A stretch of 60,659 bases of DNA from positions 1-60,659 of the forward strand of contig JAOUBX010000021.1 of assembly GCA_029860075.1 (NCBI GenBank), read 5' to 3'. This document shows, piece by piece, positions 19,174-27,889 of this stretch. How positions within the stretch are numbered: the first letter of the stretch is position 1; each line of letters starts with the position of its first letter. The notes under the pieces were generated by a model. It was not told where the DNA came from. It saw only the letters and a list, made by a program, of their open reading frames with translations, and searched no databases. The position numbers were made by a program, and so were the translations under genes. Source of the DNA: Deltaproteobacteria bacterium (GTDB lineage Bacteria; Desulfobacterota; JADFVX01).

Positions 19174-20460
19174 ATGAAAATGAATAGGCCTTTTACATGG
19201 CTATTTGTTGCGTTTGTTTCATGGTCTATTTTAAGCCTCACTGTTCTTACAGGGTGTAACAAGGTAGCGCTAACGAAGCATGAACCCATTACACAGCAAA
19301 TGATAACCATGGTAGAGCATAATGCGGAATTAGAAGAAATGCTTGTAGAGTCAATTGAAAAGGCAAAAAAAATCAATCCCGATAAGGTAATGAATCCGGC
19401 CCAAACATTAGAAGAATATTATGCCTTTATCGATTGGGCGGCAAAGGCCATGCCCTGGTCGATTCTACCGAACCTTCCCTATCCCAAGTTATACGAACAG
19501 ATCGATCAGAGTTTGGATTACTTCTATTTCATCAATGACCAACCGCTTGCCGAATTAAAAGACAAAGGCTATTACAACAATTCACTTCAATACCATGAAC
19601 CCTATCGTACATGGTTGATCAACTTTACAAAAGAATGGGGTATGTATTTAAGCACTAAGGAGTCGTGGAATAATGAGTACTACAAAAAGGCCCTGGCTGA
19701 TGAAAGGTTCGGATTGCAGAACGGCTGGTATGAAGATCCGTCAAAATGGAAAACATTCAATGATTTTTTTGCAAGGTTTCTGAAATCCCCCGATCAACGT
19801 CCCATCAAATCTCCAAATGATCCGTCAATTGTCACATCTCCCGCCGATTCAACGCCTCAGGGTGTATGGAAAATAGATAAAAATTCCAATATTGTGGCTA
19901 AGGGCGGCGTCGCCATCAAATCCAATATTTTCAAATCCATCAAGGTTCTTATCGGTAAAGACAGCGCCTATAAAAATGAATTTGCCAATGGTACCTTAAC
20001 CCATACCTTTCTCGATGTGAACGATTATCATCGCTATCATTTTCCCGTGGGCGGGACAATAAAAGAAGTGCGCATTATTATGAGCGATGATGCGGCCGGC
20101 GGTATTACAAAATGGGATGCTCAACGCAAGAAATATGTTCTTGAGTCTAAAACTCCCGGTTGGCAAAATATTGAAACACGGGGTTGCCTGATTATTGAAA
20201 CGGAAAAGTACGGCCTGGTAGCCTTGTTGCCCATAGGAATGTCACAGGTATCGTCCGTTAATTTTGAAAATACCTTCACGATAGGCGATACAGTCAAAAA
20301 GGGAGACATGCTTGGATATTTCCTCTTTGGCGGTTCAGATTTTGTACTGCTTTTTCAAGATAAAGTTGATTTTAAATTAACCGTATCACAAGACGATAAT
20401 AACAACTATCAACATCTTTTAATGGGTGAAGAATACGGTAAACTTACATTAAAAAAATGA
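19174..20460 (+). CDS. exported lipoprotein related to phosphatidylserine decarboxylase
   Basis: 428 residues. The N-terminal signal has a lipobox (LTGC), so the protein should be lipid-anchored outside the cytoplasm. The C-terminal half matches pyruvoyl-dependent phosphatidylserine decarboxylases: TSPADSTPQG, DVNDYHRYHFPVGG and the processing region FGGSDFVLLF, where self-cleavage at Gly-Ser (about residue 387/388) would create the pyruvoyl group. The ~170-residue N-terminal region resembles the extra domain of PSD-like decarboxylases (the PsiD-like branch) rather than classical Psd, which is an inner-membrane enzyme without it. The substrate is therefore open: phospholipid or a free amino acid. 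Its stop overlaps the ATGA of an upstream-start frame of the next gene, and the two form an operon. Confidence 0.75.
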   Translation: MKMNRPFTWLFVAFVSWSILSLTVLTGCNKVALTKHEPITQQMITMVEHNAELEEMLVESIEKAKKINPDKVMNPAQTLEEYYAFIDWAAKAMPWSILPNLPYPKLYEQIDQSLDYFYFINDQPLAELKDKGYYNNSLQYHEPYRTWLINFTKEWGMYLSTKESWNNEYYKKALADERFGLQNGWYEDPSKWKTFNDFFARFLKSPDQRPIKSPNDPSIVTSPADSTPQGVWKIDKNSNIVAKGGVAIKSNIFKSIKVLIGKDSAYKNEFANGTLTHTFLDVNDYHRYHFPVGGTIKEVRIIMSDDAAGGITKWDAQRKKYVLESKTPGWQNIETRGCLIIETEKYGLVALLPIGMSQVSSVNFENTFTIGDTVKKGDMLGYFLFGGSDFVLLFQDKVDFKLTVSQDDNNNYQHLLMGEEYGKLTLKK

Positions 20461-20474
20461 AAGGAGATAAAAAG

Positions 20475-21110
20475 ATGTGCATAAAGTTAAATTTTATCAA
20501 CCAATCGAATGACAGTAATAATTCAGAAGTCGTCATATTTCAAAAAAACGCCAATACCGACTTTGACGAGTTGGCAGTGGCCTGGACAGTCATTAAAAAC
20601 TGCGGCATAGGAGACCATCATCCTTTTGTATATCCTCACAAAATGACCATAGCCGCTTCCGACAGTTACGGGAATTATACGCCCCAACTTAATGCCGAAC
20701 CCGGTCAGTTATTTCATGTTGCGCTGCAACCCTCCGGCAATGAATTATCCTATGTCGGCCCCGGCAGCAGCCCAAAGGAGGTTCAGTTAAGAAACGATCT
20801 GCAAAAAGGCGCAATTAATGCCTACATATACAAAGACGGTAAGGTTCTGGCCCAAAAGACAGGCATCGCTCCCGCTCAAATGGCCGTCTTTGAGTTCAAA
20901 CCCACCCTTTGGATAGGGGTAGCTTCTGAAGTGGAGGAGGGACAAACGATGAACTCGGCCATCATATCCAATATCAATACAGAGCTTAATCTCCTCGGCA
21001 TAAGCAGCGCCGACATTGTCATGAGGGGGGGAGGTGCAGGCTCAAGCGCTACGCCATTTACCTTTACCCTGGAAAATGTCACCATGGCACAACGTGCTCA
21101 GCAAGCATAG
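20475..21110 (+). CDS. unknown protein paired with the PSD-like lipoprotein
   Basis: 211 residues from ATG 20475, chosen because AAAGGAG sits 8-10 bp upstream. The in-frame ATG at 20457 would overlap the previous stop and lacks such spacing. There is no signal peptide. The protein is beta-rich with conserved-looking features: VVIFQKNANTDFDELAVAW, KNCGIGDHHPF and TLWIGVAS. I do not recognise the family. Being directly downstream of the PSD-like gene with 14 bp between them, it is probably cotranscribed and functionally linked. Confidence 0.7.
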   Translation: MCIKLNFINQSNDSNNSEVVIFQKNANTDFDELAVAWTVIKNCGIGDHHPFVYPHKMTIAASDSYGNYTPQLNAEPGQLFHVALQPSGNELSYVGPGSSPKEVQLRNDLQKGAINAYIYKDGKVLAQKTGIAPAQMAVFEFKPTLWIGVASEVEEGQTMNSAIISNINTELNLLGISSADIVMRGGGAGSSATPFTFTLENVTMAQRAQQA

Positions 21111-21145
21111 ACATAATAGCTGACAGTTAAAAGAAGTCAATTTAA

Positions 21146-21186
21146 AGGGCATCCCTCCTTCCTGGAGGAGATGCCCTGTCTTTTTA
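21146..21186. terminator. bidirectional terminator between convergent genes
   Basis: AGGGCAT / ATGCCCT outer stem with a CCTCC / GGAGG inner stem and a following T-run. It lies between the plus-strand PSD-like operon and the minus-strand ferredoxin gene. Confidence 0.8.
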
Positions 21187-21213
21187 ACTTCACTGCATTA
21201 CTCTACAGTCTCT

Positions 21214-21408
21214 TTACTTCCACTCAATACACTGACCTGCACAGTCATCGATGGCCTGTTCCATATCATCTTTGCCGGCACTTTCCCATGAACCGGGAAT
21301 AAGTTCCGACAGATCATCCTCATCCAATCTGAAAACATCAGGTAACAGATCCACGCAATTACCACACCCTGTACAATCACTTTTATCAACATAAATTTCT
21401 GAAGCCAT
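21214..21408 (-). CDS. small single-cluster ferredoxin
   Basis: 64 residues. CTGCGNC near residue 12 followed by a distal CAGQC near residue 56 gives the ligands for one [4Fe-4S] cluster, as in monocluster ferredoxins. The protein is acidic (LDEDDLSEL), as usual for electron carriers. Ribosome site AAAGGAGGG precedes the ATG. It is monocistronic and convergent with the PSD-like operon, so its electron partner cannot be read from context. Confidence 0.9.
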   Translation of the reverse strand: MASEIYVDKSDCTGCGNCVDLLPDVFRLDEDDLSELIPGSWESAGKDDMEQAIDDCAGQCIEWK

Positions 21409-21635
21409 TGTTCATCCCTCCTTTTGTTTATGGTTCCCCTTCCGACTCTTGCCGGAATCGTTTTTATATAATTCCATTATATAAAGGGGAAGATTAAGGA
21501 AAGATTAAAGAATCCACGCCCAGAGGACGTGCCCTTGCTTGAGCCCTAAAAGGGCTTGCTTTTCCTTCCCGTTAAAACGCAGCCGAGTGCAGCCGTTGAC
21601 TGAGGATGAAGGGCACAAACTGTTTGAGCGAAGCG

Positions 21636-21681
21636 AGTTTTAGTAACTTAGAAATTTTTAATTTCGTAAAGGCACTTATCC
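21636..21681. repeat. hairpin element, short form
   Basis: TAGTAACTTAGAAATT ... AATTTCGTAAAGGCAC with a 6-bp stem GAAATT/AATTTC. The same flanks recur at 21738-21807 with a longer stem. Confidence 0.6.
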
Positions 21682-21737
21682 TATTTAGGGCTTGTGCCCG
21701 CCGAAGGCAACGGTGGAAGGAGGGAAGCCGAAGGCCA

Positions 21738-21807
21738 AGTTTTTAGTAACTTAGAAATTATATCCTGTAAAAACACACAGGATATAATTTCGTAAAGGCA
21801 CTTATCC
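21738..21807. repeat. hairpin element, long form
   Basis: Same flanks as 21636-21681, but the stem is extended to a perfect 15 bp (GAAATTATATCCTGT / ACAGGATATAATTTC). Confidence 0.6.
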
Positions 21808-21962
21808 GGTTTATCCGGGCTGAGCGGCCTTTCTTTTATTACTTTTCTTTGTACCCTCAAGGGGCATAAATCCAGCAAAAGAAAAGTAAAATTATTATGG
21901 CATAGCCTCTTAACTCTGCCCCGCTCAGAGGGCGGGGATTTAAAAGATTAATTAAAACATGT

Positions 21963-21988
21963 GGCGGATTACGCTTCGCTAATCCGCC
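21963..21988. repeat. GGCGGATTA palindromic repeat
   Basis: GGCGGATTA-CGCTTCGC-TAATCCGCC, a 9-bp perfect stem. A related copy at 26555-26580 forms the 3' end of the GH18-lectin gene. Confidence 0.65.
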
Positions 21989-22140
21989 CTACGCTAGCTG
22001 GTAATTCCACTTGTATCTCTATTTTGTCCACTCTTTACTATTTACTTTATTGCTTGTTTCATCTATTTTCATATTCAGCATAACTAATAATAGCAAGCGT
22101 AGAAACAATTCCTCTTTACATAACTTGAAGAAAGAAATAA

Positions 22141-23016
22141 ATGCTTCCTCACAAAAATAATATTATCCATGTCTGCCCTCATTGCGGTGTTGAAAATATC
22201 AGGGCTGTTCAAGTGGAAGACTTAATGGGCCGTGAGAATGAAGGGGGAGTGGCTCTATGCTCTACTTGTAATAAAAACCTTTATCCTGACCGGAACCCGG
22301 AACTTTCGGACAGAGAAAATGAGGCAACGGGGAGTTTCAGCCTGCGTTTTTTTATCATTGCCGGTCTTCTAATGAGTCTCATGATTTATCTTAACAGGAC
22401 TTTTGGTACGATCAGTTTCAAAGAAGATTCAGGACAGATTATTTATGAAATTATTATCATCCTTATTGTCAGTTCATCGCTCGCTTCCGGTAAAGTGCGG
22501 CAGAACTTCAGCTATCTTGCAATATGGGCAGGAATTTTCCTGATTGCAATGGTTGGATACAGTTATCGCTATGAGCTTTCGGAAGTTAAGGAAAAAGTTT
22601 TGGCCCAGGTCATTCCGGCAAAGGGATTTCAGAAAACCCCGCATTCTATCAGTTTCCCCCTCTCTTCTGATGGACATTTTTATATAAGAGCCCAGGTTAA
22701 TGGGATTCCCATCATCTTTCTGGCAGATACCGGGGCAAGCGATATTGTGCTCTCCCTTGGTGATGCCGAAAAACTTGGCATTGAAACGGATAAACTCACT
22801 TTTGACCGCTTTTATGAAACAGCTAATGGAAGGGTTCGCGGCAGTTCAATCCGGCTTCGCCATTTCAAAACGGGTGAAATTATTATAGAAGAAATCAGGG
22901 CGTCGGTAAATGAAGCAAAAATGCGGCATTCACTTCTTGGTATGACTTTTTTTAAAAGATTGAAAAGCTATGAAGTGAAAGATGATGTGCTGACTCTGCA
23001 TTGGGACGGGAAGTAA
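22141..23016 (+). CDS. membrane retropepsin-like aspartic protease with zinc ribbon
   Basis: 291 residues. An N-terminal zinc-ribbon (CPHCG at about 12 and CSTCN at about 40) is followed by three hydrophobic segments (about 68-84, 98-115 and 123-142). A C-terminal clan AA aspartic protease domain has the FLADTGAS motif near residue 195 and a second hydrophobic LLGMTFF motif. One DTG per chain implies a dimer, as in retropepsins (TIGR02281-type proteins). The protease would face the periplasm if the three segments place it there. The ATG has only weak ribosome-site support (GAAGAAAG). No neighbour suggests a substrate. Confidence 0.75.
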   Translation: MLPHKNNIIHVCPHCGVENIRAVQVEDLMGRENEGGVALCSTCNKNLYPDRNPELSDRENEATGSFSLRFFIIAGLLMSLMIYLNRTFGTISFKEDSGQIIYEIIIILIVSSSLASGKVRQNFSYLAIWAGIFLIAMVGYSYRYELSEVKEKVLAQVIPAKGFQKTPHSISFPLSSDGHFYIRAQVNGIPIIFLADTGASDIVLSLGDAEKLGIETDKLTFDRFYETANGRVRGSSIRLRHFKTGEIIIEEIRASVNEAKMRHSLLGMTFFKRLKSYEVKDDVLTLHWDGK

Positions 23017-23609
23017 AGTAGGTTGGATTGAAGATTAACTCGTTCCCGAGCTCCGGCTTGGGAATGCAATTGATAAAAAGCTCCAGCTTTTAAAATCCCA
23101 TGAGAGTAAGGAATAAATTAAAAGATAAAGGAGGCTTTTGCAAAACTCTTTGTCATCCCCGAAATGTTCAATCGGGGATATGGTTTTCTGTAACAAAACA
23201 CCATATCCCCGCTTATACCCCAAGGGCACTTTGTCACTGCGTTCGGGCGTGCGGGAATGACAATTATTATTACTTTTTGCATGAGCCTCAAAAGCATCAT
23301 TTTTAACATTAGTATTCATTATAATCCAGTTAAGCAGGGACATGTGGACAAATCGGATGATTGGTTTTATTAAGGTGTGAAGGTTTAAAGCAGAGCTTCT
23401 TATGCACTAGCGTTGTTCCCAAGCTGGAGCTTGGGAACGAGTTGAAAAACCTCATAAAATAAGAAACCTTTTAGTTCATAATTTATCTTATAAAATGCTT
23501 TCATATTAAAACCGGACAATATCGTACTGTTATATCCGTACTTATATACACTGCTTGTAGTGAAGTGTTTGGCAGTCAATTTAAATAACCCTTTTCATAA
23601 GCACAGATC
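23017..23609. other. repeat-rich intergenic region
   Basis: 593 bp with hairpin repeats at 23041-23066 (GTTCCCGAGCT...GGCTTGGGAA) and 23415-23440 (GTTCCCAAGCT...AGCTTGGGAAC), and an element at 23151-23262 with inverted ends TGTCATCCCCG / CGGGAATGACA. No gene is supported. Confidence 0.6.
23151..23262. repeat. TGTCATTCCCG-type inverted-end repeat
   Basis: The ends TGTCATCCCCG and CGGGAATGACA are inverted with one mismatch. Related short palindromes occur at 52759 and 53753, so this is a dispersed family here. Confidence 0.55.
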
Positions 23610-24224
23610 ATGAAAAAATTTAAAAACAACATTCTTATTCTCTTTGCACATCCGGCATTACAAAATTCCCGGGTCAACAGGGAACTTATCAAGTTTGTCA
23701 CAGACCTCGATGGAGTCACATTCCATGATCTTTACGAGCTATATCCCGATTTCCACATAGATGTTAAACACGAACAGAATCTACTGCTGGAAAAGGATAT
23801 TATCGTCTTCCATCATCCGCTCTTATGGTTCAGCGTCCCGGCAATATTAAGAGAGTGGATGGATCTCGTTCTTCAGCATATGTGGGCATACGGTAAAACG
23901 GGAATGGCCCTGAAAGGGAAAAAGCTCTTTAACGTTATCACCGTGGGAGGCAGAGAGTCTCTCTTTCAGCATGAGGGCTATCATGGTAATACAATGATTG
24001 AGTTTCTTGCGCCAATACGGCAGGCTAGTCGTGTGTGCGGAATGGATTATCTACCGCCTTTTGTTGTCTATGGAACACGTACGATCACAAAGGAGGAGAT
24101 AAAAAAACAGGGAGAGAACTATCAGAAAATCATATTATCTCTCCGTGACGGCACCTTGGATCTTGATGCCCTACAGTCACAGCAAAAATTTAACCAGAAT
24201 ATAGAAAGCATAATTACTACCTAA
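23610..24224 (+). CDS. kefF: KefF-type NAD(P)H quinone oxidoreductase, antiporter ancillary protein
   Basis: 204 residues with the flavodoxin-like fold of KefF/KefG/NQO proteins: ILFAHPALQNSRVN (FMN phosphate loop), HHPLLWFSVPAILREWMDLVL and VTVGGRESLF. The HMWAYG-G-AL-GK segment and DYLPPFVVYGT look closer to KefF than KefG. It activates the partner antiporter and can reduce quinones. It is 11 bp from the antiporter gene, clearly one operon. The symbol is by similarity; kefG cannot be fully excluded. Confidence 0.85.
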   Translation: MKKFKNNILILFAHPALQNSRVNRELIKFVTDLDGVTFHDLYELYPDFHIDVKHEQNLLLEKDIIVFHHPLLWFSVPAILREWMDLVLQHMWAYGKTGMALKGKKLFNVITVGGRESLFQHEGYHGNTMIEFLAPIRQASRVCGMDYLPPFVVYGTRTITKEEIKKQGENYQKIILSLRDGTLDLDALQSQQKFNQNIESIITT

Positions 24225-24235
24225 AGGACGATTCA

Positions 24236-26146
24236 TTGCAAGAAGACGGTTTATTTTTTCAGGCATTTGTCTATCTATCTGCTGCGGTCATATCAGTCCC
24301 TGTTGCAAAGCGGCTCGGACTCGGTTCCGTTCTCGGCTACCTCATCGCCGGTTTTGCCATCGGCCCCTTCGGCTTTCAGCTAATCGGAGAAGAAGGGCAG
24401 GATGTGATGCACTTTGCCGAATTCGGCGTTGTGATGATGCTCTTTCTCATCGGTCTTGAACTGCAACCGTCGCTCTTGTGGCGTCTTCGCGGTCCAATTC
24501 TCGGAATGGGAGGCTTGCAGGTTACCCTGACAACGGGGGCAATTACATCGATAGGCATATTTTTTGGGCTCCCACTTGAGTCATCTCTGGCAGTGGGTAT
24601 GACCCTAGCTCTCTCCTCTACGGCAATTGTACTTCAGACCTTGAACGAGAAGGGACTCATGAAAACCGATGCCGGGCAGAGCGCTTTTTCAGTTCTCTTG
24701 TTCCAGGATATCGCTGTCATTCCCATGCTTGCCATTATGCCTTTATTGGCAGTAAAGACTGCCGGAGTGGTAAAGGGAACGGCAGAGGCCCATGGTGGAG
24801 GTACAACATGGGTTGAAGGCCTTTCCGGCTGGGGACAAGCCCTTATGGTAGTCAGTGTCATTGCCTTTATCATCATTGCGGGACTTTTCCTGATACGCCC
24901 TTTTTTCCGTTATATCGCAAAAACGAGATTAAGAGAACTCTTTACCGCTGCAGCCCTCCTGCTGGTCATCGGTATATCCCTGGTTATGACAAAGGTTGGC
25001 TTAAGCCCGGCTCTCGGGACATTCCTTGCCGGGGTTGTTCTGGCTAACAGCGAATACCGTCATGAACTTGAGGGAGATATTGAGCCTTTTAAAGGACTGC
25101 TTCTTGGATTGTTCTTTATTGCTGTAGGAGCATCGATTGATTTCACTTTGATTACAGAAAAGCCGGATCTTATAGGTATGCTTGTAGCAGGTCTTATCAT
25201 CCTTAAACTAGTCATTCTCCTTATTGTCGGCAAAATATTTAAAATCAGACGTGATCATAATGTCCTTTTTGCATTCTCTCTTGCTCAGGGTGGAGAATTT
25301 GCCTTTGTTCTCTTTTCCTTTGCCGTACAAAGCCATGTTATCGATAATACCATTGCAAATCCTCTCATTGGAGCAGTGGCCCTTTCAATGGCCCTTACGC
25401 CTCTTGCATTGATCGTTAATGACAAATTAATCCAGCCCCGCTTTGGTACTCATGAAAAAGAGGAGATAGAAGCAGACAGCATCGACGAAGAAAATCAGGT
25501 TATTATTGCCGGATTTGGGAATTTCGGCAGTATAGTGGGGCGCCTGCTAAGGGCAAATGATATCGGCATAACAGTTCTCGAGCATGATTCCGACAGGGTT
25601 GAACTCCTGCGCAAATTGGGGCTTAAGGTTTTTTTCGGTGACGCCTCCCGAAAGGACCTTCTTCATTCGGCGGGAGCGGAAAAGGCCCGCATATTAATAC
25701 TTGCATTTAATGATCATGGAAAAACAATCGATATTGTACACATGGTAAAAAAGCACTACCCCCATCTGACAATTTTTACCCGTTCATCAGGAAGAACGGA
25801 AGTTTTTGAACTCCTTGACGAGGGTGTACACCATGTCTATCGTGAAACATTCGATACGTCACTAAAGGTCGGCATCGATGCACTTACCAGCCTCGGTTTC
25901 AGGGCATATCAGGCACAACGTGCCGCCAGAACATTCAGACATCATGACGTCGATGCAACTGAAGTCCTGCGGCACGTGCATCATGACAAAAAAACCTTCA
26001 TCACTCTGGCCCGACAGCGGATTGAAGACCTGGAACAGCTTATGCTCTCCGACCTGAAGGACGCAGAAGAGCATCCTGATACAGGTTGGGATACGACATA
26101 CGTTATGAAGGAGTTCGGAGAGAAAAATCAGGAGAAAGAGAGTTAA
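24236..26146 (+). CDS. kefC: glutathione-gated K+/H+ antiporter, KefB/KefC family
   Basis: 636 residues from a TTG start that has AAAGGA just upstream. About 12 membrane segments of a CPA2 antiporter (about residues 5-385) include the VLGYLIAGFAIGPFG and LIGLELQPSLLW family signatures. A C-terminal RCK/TrkA-N domain begins near residue 420 (VIIAGFGNFGSIVGRLL, a nucleotide-binding GxGxxG motif). The family releases K+ during electrophile stress and is gated by glutathione adducts. It is cotranscribed with the kefF-like gene. KefB and KefC cannot be separated by eye, so the symbol is tentative. Confidence 0.88.
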   Translation: MQEDGLFFQAFVYLSAAVISVPVAKRLGLGSVLGYLIAGFAIGPFGFQLIGEEGQDVMHFAEFGVVMMLFLIGLELQPSLLWRLRGPILGMGGLQVTLTTGAITSIGIFFGLPLESSLAVGMTLALSSTAIVLQTLNEKGLMKTDAGQSAFSVLLFQDIAVIPMLAIMPLLAVKTAGVVKGTAEAHGGGTTWVEGLSGWGQALMVVSVIAFIIIAGLFLIRPFFRYIAKTRLRELFTAAALLLVIGISLVMTKVGLSPALGTFLAGVVLANSEYRHELEGDIEPFKGLLLGLFFIAVGASIDFTLITEKPDLIGMLVAGLIILKLVILLIVGKIFKIRRDHNVLFAFSLAQGGEFAFVLFSFAVQSHVIDNTIANPLIGAVALSMALTPLALIVNDKLIQPRFGTHEKEEIEADSIDEENQVIIAGFGNFGSIVGRLLRANDIGITVLEHDSDRVELLRKLGLKVFFGDASRKDLLHSAGAEKARILILAFNDHGKTIDIVHMVKKHYPHLTIFTRSSGRTEVFELLDEGVHHVYRETFDTSLKVGIDALTSLGFRAYQAQRAARTFRHHDVDATEVLRHVHHDKKTFITLARQRIEDLEQLMLSDLKDAEEHPDTGWDTTYVMKEFGEKNQEKES

Positions 26147-26560
26147 GGCAGCGCAGAAAAAGGAGACAGCACGCGTAGATACTGCAATAAAAAGTTAGCG
26201 GTGCCCAACCCCGATATCCCCCCACTGCATTTTTATCGCTCTTTACACAACTTTTACATTCTTCCGCTACTATTAACTCAACATAGTGAGGGGAAAAGGG
26301 AACGCTTGCAAATACTCAGTAATTGTGTCCCACTTTATAAGTAATAAAGGATCACGTCTAGGCATTTGTCAAACTCCCGGGCATCACTTTACTTTATCCA
26401 GACTACCCGCTGCTCCTAAGGTATCAATATATTTTACCAAAATATGATTCTGTCAACGTTCAGGCAGATTAACTGTAAAAAGCAACACCTCCTTTCAGGT
26501 GATTACGGCAATAATCAGGCATAAACCCTTTAACGTTTAATACAATTTACATGCGGCGGA
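26147..26560. other. intergenic region with a degenerate copy of the structured repeat
   Basis: 414 bp between convergent genes. CGTCTAGGCATTTGTC (26355-26370) matches the left end of the structured repeat at 492, 1035 and 2162 at 14 of 16 positions, and is preceded by AATAAAGGATCA. A small CACCT/AGGTG hairpin lies near 26486-26501. No gene is supported. Confidence 0.5.
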
Positions 26561-26580
26561 TTATGCTTCGCCACTCTGCC
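26555..26580. repeat. palindromic repeat overlapping the GH18-lectin 3' end
   Basis: GGCGGATTATGCTTCGCCAC resembles the repeat at 21963-21988. It supplies the stop codon (26561-26563) and last residues of the minus-strand gene. Confidence 0.6.
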
Positions 26581-27889
26581 CTGCACGGCCTGCATGAGCA
26601 ATTTTTTTGTCGGCATGATCCTGTAATGCAGCGGCAAAACCTATGGGCCCTTCGTTGGCATAGGTCATTGTACCCTTTAGGGTCTTCCCGGCGTCGCTCG
26701 ATGAAATATCAATAGCCACTACATTTTGGTTGCTGCGCCCTCCAATGAGCCATGTTCCACCGGGGTGCCAGGGCGCCGATGAACCACCCCATTGGTTTTG
26801 TACCTGATAGCTATTATTGCCGCGCAGTGTAGCAGTGAAACCAATAGGACCTTCACCGTCATAAGTCATAGTACCCTTTAGCGTTTGACCGCCATCAGCA
26901 GAGCTTGCTTCCAACTGCACAACATGCTGACCGTTACGGCAGCCCATAACCCAGGTGCCGCCCGGGTGCCAGGGTGCCGATGAACCACCCCATTGGTTTT
27001 CCACGAGATAGTTATTATGGATTAATCCATAGAGTGCCTGCTGCTGGGTTTGCTCAAACATAAAGTTTTGTGAGTTTAATCGCCAGTTAATGTATGAATT
27101 AAAATGATTGTTGCTGATGTTAAGTTCATAGCCATTAAGCGCTGTTTGAAAACCCACGTGCCAAATGTCAGAGGTAGGTCCGCTAGCTTCAAATTTAACG
27201 CCATAACCAAATAACTGCTGCTTAACATGAGGAAACTGTAATGGCAGGCCGGTGCTGAAATACATTTGCAGGTTTACAAAGTCCAGATAGCTGTTGATTG
27301 TATCCGTATCCGTATTGGCATTGCTGGCAGGCGAAATTGAGCAATAGTATTGTTCACTTTGCTTTTGAAACAGCTGGCCTACAGCAGTGAAAAGAAGCTT
27401 GAATTGTGTTTGGGTCACCTCGTTACACATTGGCCATTCCCAGTCAATATCAAAACCTGACAGGCCGTAGTGCTGCATATACTTCAAGAGGTTTGCGGCG
27501 AAATTTTCAGCATTTTGCTGAGGGGTATATTCAGGGTTTGAGAAGATATTCGATACCTGGCCACTGTCATAGCCAACGGTAACGCCAAACTTCATATTGG
27601 AGTTGTTGTTTTTGGCATCTACCAGTATTTTATCCATATACTCCTGATTGTGCGGCAAATTGCCCATCTGGATGGTGTATGACGAGCCATCGCCGGAGGG
27701 TATGGTAGTACTGCTGGTGGGGACTGTTTCTACAAAGCACATATACAGTATATCTATGGATTGGTAGATATTGTTTTGAATAAGTGTCTGGTAACAACTG
27801 TCTGAGCTATTGTAATTAGTACCTGCCGGTTCATCCTCATTCAGAAAAATCCAGGCATTCACAAGGTTATTTGGTGTGGTGTTTTGCAT
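26561..27889 (-). CDS. GH18 glycosidase fused to an OAA-type lectin
   Basis: 442 residues. Residues 1-285 form a GH18 TIM barrel: the catalytic motif is GFDIDWEWP (D147, D149 and acid E151), and VNLQMY (about 205-210) is the oxazolinium-stabilising strand. The first Asp of the usual DxxDxDxE is Ser144. Residues 294-355 and 361-422 are two tandem repeats with the signature NQWGGSSAPWHPGG ... TLKGTMTY.GEGPIGF, which is the cyanobacterial Oscillatoria agardhii agglutinin fold that binds high-mannose glycans. The fusion suggests an endo-beta-N-acetylglucosaminidase or chitinase targeted to mannose-rich glycoproteins. There is no signal peptide at the N terminus. The last ~10 residues derive from a palindromic repeat. 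The start follows a GAGGTAA ribosome site. Confidence 0.88.
   Translation of the reverse strand: MQNTTPNNLVNAWIFLNEDEPAGTNYNSSDSCYQTLIQNNIYQSIDILYMCFVETVPTSSTTIPSGDGSSYTIQMGNLPHNQEYMDKILVDAKNNNSNMKFGVTVGYDSGQVSNIFSNPEYTPQQNAENFAANLLKYMQHYGLSGFDIDWEWPMCNEVTQTQFKLLFTAVGQLFQKQSEQYYCSISPASNANTDTDTINSYLDFVNLQMYFSTGLPLQFPHVKQQLFGYGVKFEASGPTSDIWHVGFQTALNGYELNISNNHFNSYINWRLNSQNFMFEQTQQQALYGLIHNNYLVENQWGGSSAPWHPGGTWVMGCRNGQHVVQLEASSADGGQTLKGTMTYDGEGPIGFTATLRGNNSYQVQNQWGGSSAPWHPGGTWLIGGRSNQNVVAIDISSSDAGKTLKGTMTYANEGPIGFAAALQDHADKKIAHAGRAGQSGEA

Larger units (their letters stand above)
21409..22140. other. repeat-rich intergenic region
   Basis: 732 bp without a convincing gene. It contains a paired hairpin element (21636-21681 and 21738-21807), an inverted repeat around TTACTTTTCTTTGT (about 21838-21890), and a GGCGGATTA palindrome (21963-21988). 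Confidence 0.6.
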
